Of a stretch of 5,835 bases of DNA, positions 1 to 5,558 are shown in pieces. A model generated the notes under the pieces. That model was given only the letters and a program-made list of their open reading frames with translations, did no database searches and was not told the origin of the DNA. The position numbers were made by a program, and so were the translations under genes. Where the stretch lies: NCBI GenBank assembly GCA_028281215.1, contig JANQKH010000300.1:1-5835 (forward strand), written 5' to 3'. The stretch's first letter is position 1. The number at the start of each line of letters is the position of its first letter. The stretch comes from Phycisphaeraceae bacterium (GTDB lineage: Bacteria; Planctomycetota; Phycisphaerae; Phycisphaerales; Phycisphaeraceae).

Positions 1-2
1 AA

Positions 3-974
3 GAGATTGTCTTTTGCCTGAACGCCGAGACGGGCCAGGAAATCTGGTCGGATCGCTATACATGCGACAAGATTGCCCGGTTCTACGAGGGCGGTTCAAG
101 TTCTACGCCGGCCGTCGATGGTGATCGGCTCTACACCGTGGGCAAGGAAGGACAGTTCCACTGCTATGACGCGGCGACCGGCAAGCAACACTGGACGATC
201 GATCTAAAAAAAGAACTTGAGTCGCGCGTGCCCGAATGGGGTTTCGCCTGCTCGCCTTTGATTCAAGGCGATCACGTGATCATCCAGGCCGCCCGCACGG
301 CTGCGTTTCACAAGATGACTGGCAAGAAGGTCTGGCAAAGTGAGAAGTTCAGGCAGGGGTACGGCACGCCGTTCGCATTTGATTTCAAAGGCAAACCCTG
401 CTTGGCCGTGCTGAACAACAAGACGGCCGTCGTGCTGGACGCAAGCAACGGCAAAACGCTGGCGTCCACGCGATGGAGCACATCGTTCGACACCAACTCG
501 ACTACACCGATCGTGGTGGACGACACGGTGTTCATCTCGACGGGCTACGGTAAAGGCTGCGCGCTGTTCAGATTCACTGGCAGTGAACTCCAGGAAATCT
601 ATACCGCCAAATCGATGGCCAATCACATGAACAACTGTGTGCTGCTGGACGGCCACCTCTACGGTTTCCACGGCAACAGCCATCGCGCCAAGTTCGTTGA
701 ACTACGGTGCATCGATTACAAAACAGGTGACCTGAAATGGTCGCATCGCGGCTTGGGTTGCGGGGCGCTGATGATGGCGGACGGCAAATTGATCGTGATG
801 AGCGATCAGGGTGACTTGGTTCTCGTGGAAGCGACGCCGACCGCATTCAAGGAAATGGCGCGGGTGAAGCAGGCGGTACGGGGCAAGGTCTGGACCACAC
901 CGGTCTTGGCAAACGGCCGCATCTACTGCCGCAGCACACCAGGCGATCTGGCGTGTTTCGATCTTCGCAAGTGA
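3..974 (+). CDS. PQQ-like beta-propeller repeat protein, 5' partial
   Basis: The reading frame is open from the window edge to the TGA at 972-974 (323 codons visible), so the gene begins upstream. It carries a recurring blade motif of the PQQ/BamB-like propeller family, a hydrophobic stretch then D/N-A-x-TG-x-x-x-W: CLNAETGQEIW (visible residues 5-15), CYDAATGKQHW (54-64), FHKMTGKKVW (102-111), VLDASNGKTLAS (144-155), CIDYKTGDLKW (236-246), and a closing strand ending CFDLRK at the C-terminus. Such proteins fold as beta-propellers and are usually exported; they serve as scaffolds or as PQQ-dependent enzymes. No PQQ dehydrogenase catalytic signature is visible, so a non-enzymatic or unknown role is more likely. 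The signal peptide, if any, lies outside the window. A GTG at 138 could be mistaken for a start, but the propeller motif at residues 5-15 lies in frame before it. The 645-base gap after it suggests a transcription unit separate from the pilus genes. Confidence 0.85.
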   Translation, partial: EIVFCLNAETGQEIWSDRYTCDKIARFYEGGSSSTPAVDGDRLYTVGKEGQFHCYDAATGKQHWTIDLKKELESRVPEWGFACSPLIQGDHVIIQAARTAAFHKMTGKKVWQSEKFRQGYGTPFAFDFKGKPCLAVLNNKTAVVLDASNGKTLASTRWSTSFDTNSTTPIVVDDTVFISTGYGKGCALFRFTGSELQEIYTAKSMANHMNNCVLLDGHLYGFHGNSHRAKFVELRCIDYKTGDLKWSHRGLGCGALMMADGKLIVMSDQGDLVLVEATPTAFKEMARVKQAVRGKVWTTPVLANGRIYCRSTPGDLACFDLRK

Positions 975-1049
975 ATTGTGGGTTGGGTGAGGGGAAAGCC
1001 GAATTCAGGAAGCCCCCCATGTAACCGTCTAAACAAGCCTACGGCTTCC

Positions 1050-1069
1050 GGTAGACATGAATGCCTGCC
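1050..1069. repeat. Imperfect palindrome, possible dispersed repeat unit
   Basis: GGTAGACAT and ATGCCTGCC face each other across GA. Seven of nine positions pair by Watson-Crick rules, one is a G-T wobble and one an A-C mismatch. Read on the minus strand, the surrounding bases give the peptide GRHSCLPE. I recall similar GRxxCLP-type chance peptides arising from dispersed palindromic repeats in planctomycete, verrucomicrobial and related genomes; that link is from memory, not a search. A second, shorter palindrome with the same ATGCCTG core follows at 1120-1136. Confidence 0.35.
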
Positions 1070-1119
1070 TTGGGGCAACGTTCTGAATCTCCGCACGATA
1101 TTTTCCGCTTCGCCGAGCA

Positions 1120-1136
1120 ACAGGTGAAATGCCTGT
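1120..1136. repeat. Inverted repeat ACAGG/CCTGT
   Basis: ACAGG (1120-1124) and CCTGT (1132-1136) are exact inverted copies separated by TGAAATG. The right half shares ATGCCTG with the palindrome at 1050-1069, about 70 bases upstream, so the two may be related repeat units. No T-tract follows, so it is not a standard intrinsic terminator. Confidence 0.3.
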
Positions 1137-1339
1137 CCTTACTCTGGTTGGCGGATGGATTGTGAAGCAGTGATGTCCCATCAGTTTCAATTCTCCGGTT
1201 GCCTGACAGTTGAGAAAACTGGAAATAAATGGTAGGCAAACAGCTTTTCGGCCGGTAACACAAGCCCTTCAGGAACAGGACCGAGACGAAATTAGTCCGA
1301 ATTCCAGATGTCTATACGATTAAATGAACATGAAGGGGG

Positions 1340-1368
1340 TTGATTGCCCCGATAAACATTCTTACACT
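1340..1368 (+). promoter_or_regulatory. Weak sigma70-like promoter candidate for the pilus operon
   Basis: TTGATT (1340-1345) and TACACT (1363-1368) each match four of six bases of the -35 and -10 consensus and are exactly 17 bases apart. This lies in the A/T-richer gap upstream of the ATPase gene and would give a leader of roughly 330 bases. A better -10-like hexamer, CATAAT, occurs at 1485-1490 but without a matching -35 at proper distance. Matches this weak arise by chance, so this is only a candidate. Confidence 0.2.
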
Positions 1369-1433
1369 GCATTTGAACTCAGCCCAACTTCCCACCTGGC
1401 TGATTGATGGTAATCCTTGGTTCTTCAATGGTA

Positions 1434-1451
1434 TTTGAACAATGTTTGAAC
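1434..1451 (+). promoter_or_regulatory. Tandem TTTGAAC repeats, possible operator
   Basis: TTTGAAC occurs at 1434-1440 and again at 1445-1451, a period of 11 bases or about one helical turn; a third copy lies at 1372-1378. The pair sits inside a wider inverted repeat, GGTTC (1419-1423) with GAACC (1448-1452), and the first copy overlaps a TTCAA/TTGAA inverted pair (1424-1428, 1435-1439). Repeats on one DNA face upstream of an operon are typical of regulator sites, but no regulator is known for this motif. Confidence 0.25.
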
Positions 1452-1692
1452 CTTGCCAGCAGTCCAAACCCCGCTTCCAGCATTCATAATTATTTACAGC
1501 TATGTTCGGGCCCATTAAGCCCTTTGGTTTGGACACTTGGTTTTTGGATTACCGTTAATGCTTTGAGGATGGTTCAGTTTGAGCCAAGTAGACAGGCCCG
1601 ACCACCTCAAAGTGCCTGAATGCGAAAGCGCGTCGAATCCGTCAGTACACAGATTCAACTTCCGCACGCAGGGCCTGATCGATCCAGCACAC

Positions 1693-1697
1693 AGGGA
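1693..1697 (+). promoter_or_regulatory. Ribosome binding site that decides the ATPase start
   Basis: AGGGA ends six bases before the ATG at 1704. The in-frame ATG at 1620 has only pyrimidine-rich or mixed sequence before it (CACCTCAAAGTGCCTGA), and the residues it would add resemble no part of the family. The site therefore favours 1704. Confidence 0.6.
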
Positions 1698-1703
1698 AGT
1701 CAC

Positions 1704-3458
1704 ATGCCTGAAACTGAATCTTTGATGCCTGACATTTCGGAATTGCGAGGCCGCAAGATCGGCCGCGTGCTGACCAAGATGGGCAAGGTCAGTCGCGAGC
1801 AGGTCCACGAAGCCCTGCAACTTCAGACCCAGCAGAAGCGCGTGCCGATCGGCCAACTTCTGGTTGAATTGGGTTACTGCACGCAGGAAGATGTCAATTC
1901 CGCCCTCGCTGCACAAGCCGGCATGGCATCGCTGAATCTGGACGAAATCGAAATCCCGGACAAGGTGATCAAATCGATTCCATCGGAGACGGCCCAAGCC
2001 CTCCAGATTCTGCCCATCCAGTTTGACGAAGAATCCAACACCATCACGGTGGCTCTGAAAGACCCGAGCAACTTCCGGGCGGTGGACGATCTCCAGATGC
2101 TTATGGGCTTCAAGGTCAAACCGGTCGTCGCCGATCCGGCTCAGGTCGAACGGGCGATCAACCGTCACTTCGGCCATGATGAGGAAAGCCTCGCGAACCT
2201 GATCGGCGAACTGGCGGACGATACCGAACTGGCTGTGCTCGAGGAAAAGGGACAGTCAATTGACCTCGACGACCTGCTTTCAGCCGTCGAGGACAACAAA
2301 GTCAAACGCCTGCTCAACCTTGTGCTCATGCAGGCGATCAAGGACAAGGCGTCTGACATTCACTTCGAGCCGTTTGAGGACGAATTCAAGATGCGCTACC
2401 GCATCGACGGCGTCCTCTATGAAATGATCCCGCCGCCGCGGCACCTGGCGATGCCGATCACCAGTCGTATCAAAGTTATGTCAAATCTCGACATCGCCGA
2501 ACGACGTCTGCCGCAGGACGGCCGCATCGAACTGGTCGTCAACGGCAGCCCGGTTGACCTGCGTGTTTCGGTCTTGCCGACGATGTTCGGCGAGTCGGTC
2601 GTCATGCGTGTGCTGGACCGCTCAAATGTGTCGCTTGACCTTGAAAAGGTCGGTCTGCGCAAAGACGACCTGGACATGGTTCGCCAACTCATTAAGAAGC
2701 CGAACGGCATTGTGATCGTCACCGGGCCAACTGGTTCGGGCAAGACGACCACGCTCTATTCAGCGCTCAATGAACTGAACGAAATCACGGAAAAGATCCT
2801 CACCACCGAAGACCCGGTCGAATATGACATCGACGGATTGCTTCAGGTGCAAGTGAATCCGGATGTCGGCCTCACGTTCGCCAAGGCGCTGCGCAGCTTC
2901 CTTCGACAAGATCCGGACATCATTCTCGTCGGCGAAACGCGCGACCTTGAAACCGCCCAGATCGCTGTGCAGGCATCACTGACCGGCCACCTGGTGTTCA
3001 CCACGCTGCACACCAACGACGCGCCGAGCACGATCGCCCGTCTGGTCGACCTCGGCCTGGAAAACTTCCTGATCACCGCGACGCTGGAAGGCGTTGTCGG
3101 CCAACGTCTCGTGCGAAAAATCTGTCCGCGATGCAAGGAAGCATACGAGCCCAGCGACGACGAACTGTTCCAGTTGTCATTGAGCCGGGAAGACCTTCAG
3201 GGCCGGCAGATTTACCGCGGTCGTGGTTGCGATTTCTGCAACGGTTCAGGCTACAAGGGCCGCATGGGTCTCTTCGAGATCATGGTCCTCGACGACGAAC
3301 TGCGCGAACTGATCATTCAAAACGCATCGACGCAGGTGCTCCGCGCCGAGGCGCTCAAACGCGGCATGCGAACGCTGCGCCAGGCCGGCCTGCTGGGCAT
3401 CTTCGATGGCCTGACCACCATCGACGAAGTCGTCCGCGAAACGCTCGCCGAAGATTAA
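1704..3458 (+). CDS. pilB: PilB/GspE-family pilus or secretion assembly ATPase
   Basis: Cytoplasmic hexameric ATPase that powers addition of prepilin subunits at the inner membrane, acting with the PilC/GspF platform encoded next. Numbered from ATG 1704 (584 aa, close to typical PilB length), it has an N-terminal MshEN-type domain with two 24-residue repeats (18-41 and 48-71), an acidic linker (about 158-195), the N2 domain with ASDIHFEPF (216-224), Walker A GPTGSGKT (341-348), an Asp box TTEDPVEY (367-374), Walker B DPDIILVGE (403-411), a His box TGHLVFTTLHTN (427-438) and the zinc tetracysteine CPRC/CDFC (C474, C477, C509, C512). All catalytic motifs are intact. The combination of Walker A/B, Asp and His boxes with the CxxC pair fits assembly ATPases rather than PilT, which lacks the tetracysteine. 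PilB and GspE cannot be told apart with certainty; the symbol is a convenience. A 612-aa form from ATG 1620 is possible but lacks a ribosome binding site; another in-frame ATG is at 1725. Confidence 0.95.
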   Translation: MPETESLMPDISELRGRKIGRVLTKMGKVSREQVHEALQLQTQQKRVPIGQLLVELGYCTQEDVNSALAAQAGMASLNLDEIEIPDKVIKSIPSETAQALQILPIQFDEESNTITVALKDPSNFRAVDDLQMLMGFKVKPVVADPAQVERAINRHFGHDEESLANLIGELADDTELAVLEEKGQSIDLDDLLSAVEDNKVKRLLNLVLMQAIKDKASDIHFEPFEDEFKMRYRIDGVLYEMIPPPRHLAMPITSRIKVMSNLDIAERRLPQDGRIELVVNGSPVDLRVSVLPTMFGESVVMRVLDRSNVSLDLEKVGLRKDDLDMVRQLIKKPNGIVIVTGPTGSGKTTTLYSALNELNEITEKILTTEDPVEYDIDGLLQVQVNPDVGLTFAKALRSFLRQDPDIILVGETRDLETAQIAVQASLTGHLVFTTLHTNDAPSTIARLVDLGLENFLITATLEGVVGQRLVRKICPRCKEAYEPSDDELFQLSLSREDLQGRQIYRGRGCDFCNGSGYKGRMGLFEIMVLDDELRELIIQNASTQVLRAEALKRGMRTLRQAGLLGIFDGLTTIDEVVRETLAED

Positions 3459-3463
3459 TCAGG

Positions 3464-3487
3464 ACTCAGAACTCAGCTCAAGACTCA
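3464..3487 (+). repeat. Short ACTCA repeats in ATPase-platform spacer
   Basis: ACTCA occurs at 3464-3468, 3471-3475 and 3483-3487, twice within the longer ACTCAG, with an extra CTCA at 3476-3479. The cluster nearly fills the 48-base gap between the ATPase stop and the ribosome binding site of the platform gene. It looks like a degenerate simple repeat; no function is evident. Confidence 0.5.
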
Positions 3488-3506
3488 ATCCCCGCAGGAG
3501 TGTGAC

Positions 3507-4838
3507 ATGGCCACGTATACCTATGAAGCAATGACCGAATCGGGACAGCGCCAGAAAGGCACGGTCAACGCGGTCAGCAGTGAAGACGCGATCGCCCGCA
3601 TTCGCGCCCAGGGCATGTTCCCGACTGCGGTGCGCGAACAGAAAGTCAAGTCGAAGAAGGAAAAGGCGGACAAAGGCGGCTCCGCGGCCAAGGGCGGGGC
3701 GAGCAAACCCGCCAGTTCCGGTGGCGAAAAGAAGTGGACGGAGATCAGCATCAACATCGGCGGCGTCAGCCGCAAGCTGCTTACCGGCTTCACCCGCCAG
3801 TTCTCCACGCTTCAGGACGCGGGCCTGCCGATTCTCCGTTCGCTTCAGATTCTCGAACAGCAACAGAAACCGGGCCTGCTCAAACAGACCTTGACCGAAG
3901 TGCAGGAAGACGTCTCGGGCGGCTCGACGCTGTCCGATGCGATGGCGCGGCATCCCAAAGCCTTCGACAAACTCTACACGAAGATGATCGCCGCCGGCGA
4001 AATCGCCGGCGTGTTGGACATGATTCTCCAGCGCCTCGCCGAGTTCCTCGAAAAGGCGGAGAAACTCAAAGCCAAAGTCAAAAGCGCCATGATCTACCCG
4101 TCGGTGGTCATCGGCGTCGCGTTTGTGATCGTGACCGGCATCATGATTTTCATCGTGCCCAAGTTCACCAAGATCTTCGAAGACTTCGATACGACCCTGC
4201 CGACGCTGACCGTCGTGCTGACCGACTTCAGTAACTGGCTCGGCGGCGCGCTGCTGCCGGACAACAAGGAAGGGGGGATACCGGGCGTTCTATTCGTCCT
4301 TGCCCTCCCGTTCCTGTTCTTTTTCTTAATGAAGATGGCGCGCAAGACCGACGGCGGCCGGGCCGTGGTCGACCGGATGGTGCTGTTCGCCCCGGTGCTC
4401 GGCAAGCTGATTGCCAAGACAACGATCGCCCGCATGACACGAACGATGGGCACACTCATCCGCGCCGGCGTGCCGATCCTCGACGCAATCAACATCACCC
4501 GCGAAACGACCGGCAACTTTGTCTACCAGGATGCGCTTCAGAAAGTGCACGACTCGGTTCGGCAGGGTGACAGTTTCGCCGAACCGCTGCGCTTGTCGAA
4601 GGTGTGCGACCCGATCGTGGTCAACATGATCGACGTCGGCGAGGAAACCGGTGATCTCGACAAAATGCTTCTGAAAATCGCGGACAACTACGACGAGGAA
4701 GTCGACACGCTCGTGGCCGGCCTCGTGTCCCTGCTCGAACCGTTGATGGTTGTGTCGCTGGGTCTGATCGTCGGTTTCATCGTCATCGCGTTGTTCCTCC
4801 CGCTGGTGGCGCTGATTCAGTCGGTGTCCGGCGGTTAA
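3507..4838 (+). CDS. pilC: PilC/GspF-family inner-membrane platform protein
   Basis: Polytopic inner-membrane protein around which the pilus or pseudopilus is assembled; it contacts the ATPase and the prepilins. The 443-aa product has the usual N-terminus (ATYTYEAMTESGQRQKGTV...), then two T2SSF domains (about 94-218 and 302-433). Each has the family's GE-type helix motif: AGEIAGVLDMIL (163-174) and VGEETGDLDKML (377-388). Three hydrophobic segments are seen at about 197-217, 258-275 and 410-433, as in the family. AGGAG (3496-3500) lies six bases before the ATG, a strong start. Between the N-terminal domain and the first T2SSF domain is a Lys/Gly/Ala/Ser-rich linker (46-76, ten lysines), longer and more charged than I expect for PilC. 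It follows the ATPase gene by 48 bases, consistent with one operon. PilC and GspF are homologous; the symbol is not decisive. Confidence 0.94.
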   Translation: MATYTYEAMTESGQRQKGTVNAVSSEDAIARIRAQGMFPTAVREQKVKSKKEKADKGGSAAKGGASKPASSGGEKKWTEISINIGGVSRKLLTGFTRQFSTLQDAGLPILRSLQILEQQQKPGLLKQTLTEVQEDVSGGSTLSDAMARHPKAFDKLYTKMIAAGEIAGVLDMILQRLAEFLEKAEKLKAKVKSAMIYPSVVIGVAFVIVTGIMIFIVPKFTKIFEDFDTTLPTLTVVLTDFSNWLGGALLPDNKEGGIPGVLFVLALPFLFFFLMKMARKTDGGRAVVDRMVLFAPVLGKLIAKTTIARMTRTMGTLIRAGVPILDAINITRETTGNFVYQDALQKVHDSVRQGDSFAEPLRLSKVCDPIVVNMIDVGEETGDLDKMLLKIADNYDEEVDTLVAGLVSLLEPLMVVSLGLIVGFIVIALFLPLVALIQSVSGG

Positions 4839-4854
4839 CCCACATTGTGTATGA

Positions 4855-4870
4855 CGGCGCGATTGCGCCG
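4855..4870 (+). other. Intercistronic hairpin upstream of first prepilin
   Basis: CGGCGC (4855-4860) and GCGCCG (4865-4870) form a perfect six-base-pair GC stem with a GATT loop, 17 bases after the platform gene stop. The bases that follow (AGTCCAAAGC) are not a T-tract, so it is not a classic terminator. It could be an RNA processing or stabilising element between the platform and prepilin genes. Confidence 0.4.
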
Positions 4871-4896
4871 AGTCCAAAGCAACACCCAAGCTACAT

Positions 4897-4900
4897 AGGA
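4897..4900 (+). promoter_or_regulatory. Ribosome binding site deciding first prepilin start
   Basis: AGGA lies eight bases before ATG 4909 and only five before the adjacent in-frame GTG at 4906. Spacing and codon preference favour ATG. The downstream in-frame ATG at 4930 has no purine-rich sequence before it. Confidence 0.6.
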
Positions 4901-4908
4901 CAACTGTG

Positions 4909-5478
4909 ATGAAACCAAACCTTGCCAACATGCGACAAGCCGAACGGCGACGCGGCGGCTGGAGCCTGATCGAACTGCTCGTGGTCGTGAGCCTGATCAC
5001 GATTCTGCTGGGCATCATCATCAACACCGCCGGTGAAACGAAAGGCCCGGAAGCGGCGACGCGGTTGCTGGTGCAGAAAGCGGCCGCGGTGGCGACCGAA
5101 TATGAAGTGCGCACCGGACAGGTCATCATCGCGGACGGCGCTTCACATAATGAAGGCGCCTCCATTCTGGAGTTCATCAACAAAGCGAACAAGACCGAAT
5201 ACACGCGCAAGATGCTCAACAACCTGGGCGAAGATCACATCAGCCGGGACAACAACGGCAACGTGGTGTCGATCAACGACGCGTGGGGCCGATCACTGTG
5301 GTACGTGGCGTACAACGGCGGTGAGACGAACAAGCTGCCGCGTCACGGGAAGTCGGCTGACGCTCCACTTCCGTTCTTCGCCTCGCGCGGCGCCGACGGC
5401 GATTGGGGCACCTACGACGCAAGCAACAAACCGAACACCGCGGCCGCGGACAATATCGTGAGCTTTGAGTTGAGGTAA
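4909..5478 (+). CDS. GspG-like type II/IV prepilin (pseudopilin)
   Basis: Predicted pilin-like subunit processed by a prepilin peptidase and assembled by the upstream ATPase and platform. The 189-aa precursor has a 17-residue basic leader ending RRRGG, then a hydrophobic helix WSLIELLVVVSLITILLGIII. Cleavage after Gly17 puts Glu at mature position 5, the residue needed for methylation and assembly. The first mature residue is Trp rather than the usual Phe, and mature position 22 is Asn, not Pro. The C-terminal part has DAWGRS (124-129), then ASRGADGDWGT (158-168) and ADNIVSFEL near the end. This resembles the GspG pattern DPWG...S.G.DG..G....DI, whose loop binds calcium in known major pseudopilins. 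I therefore favour a GspG-like major pseudopilin, but a T4P minor pilin remains possible. It lies 70 bases after the platform gene, same strand. Confidence 0.85.
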   Translation: MKPNLANMRQAERRRGGWSLIELLVVVSLITILLGIIINTAGETKGPEAATRLLVQKAAAVATEYEVRTGQVIIADGASHNEGASILEFINKANKTEYTRKMLNNLGEDHISRDNNGNVVSINDAWGRSLWYVAYNGGETNKLPRHGKSADAPLPFFASRGADGDWGTYDASNKPNTAAADNIVSFELR

Positions 5479-5487
5479 GCGATTAGC

Positions 5488-5514
5488 GCAGGCAATTTGA
5501 GCAGGCAAGCTCAA
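5488..5514 (+). repeat. Direct and inverted repeats between the prepilin genes
   Basis: GCAGGCAA occurs at 5488-5495 and 5501-5508. Overlapping the second copy is a perfect inverted repeat, TTGAGC (5497-5502) with GCTCAA (5509-5514) around the loop AGGCAA. No T-tract follows, so it is not a standard terminator. Like the stem at 4855-4870, it lies between a stop codon and the next prepilin's ribosome binding site and may affect mRNA processing. Confidence 0.4.
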
Positions 5515-5558
5515 CGTGATGACGACACCCCGACACCTTGCATGACAAGGGTTGAACC

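Larger units (their letters stand above)
975..1619. other. Long intergenic region, A/T-richer, no supported gene
   Basis: This 645-base stretch separates the propeller gene from the pilus operon. The open frames on either strand are short (about 65-75 codons), have no recognisable protein motif, lack good ribosome binding sites and are rich in Cys, Ser and Arg, as chance translations often are. Base composition is lower in G/C than in the flanking genes. What can be seen is two imperfect palindromes sharing ATGCCTG (1050-1069, 1120-1136), three copies of TTTGAAC (1372, 1434, 1445), weak inverted repeats at 1380-1402 and 1508-1522, and weak promoter-like hexamers. It most likely contains the end of the upstream transcript and the promoter and leader of the pilus operon. 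A degraded gene cannot be excluded, but nothing recognisable remains. Confidence 0.6.

Noticed and set aside
991..1016. Possible terminator after the propeller gene (GGGG/CCCC)
   Set aside because: The stem is four base pairs with an 18-base loop and no T-tract follows.
1148..1164. Sigma54-like sequence, TTGGC followed by TTG
   Set aside because: The second element has GT instead of the near-invariant GC at the required spacing, and it is over 500 bases from the operon start.
1508..1530. Terminator-like GGGC/GCCC stem followed by TTTGGTTTGG
   Set aside because: A four-base-pair stem is too weak and the T-run is interrupted by G pairs.
1039..1536. Two minus-strand frames of 74 codons in the intergenic region (1039-1263 and 1312-1536)
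   Set aside because: Neither shows a domain, a credible ribosome binding site or codon use like the neighbouring genes.
1620..1703. Upstream ATG start giving a 612-residue ATPase
   Set aside because: There is no Shine-Dalgarno sequence before it and the extra 28 residues are not family-like; ATG 1704 has AGGGA at six bases.
1515..2177. 220-codon open frame on the minus strand opposite the ATPase N-terminus
   Set aside because: The plus-strand frame encodes a clear MshEN domain; the antisense product has no recognisable domain and no ribosome binding site that I can see.
3131..3505. Plus-strand frame overlapping the ATPase C-terminus
   Set aside because: The translation is an Arg/Pro-rich out-of-frame reading over the zinc-binding region of the ATPase, which is intact in its own frame.
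4326..5222. 298-codon open frame on the minus strand
   Set aside because: It lies antisense to the well-supported platform and prepilin genes, spans their junction, and its translation is rich in His, Arg, Val and Asp with no family motif. It is a frame shadow of GC-rich codons.
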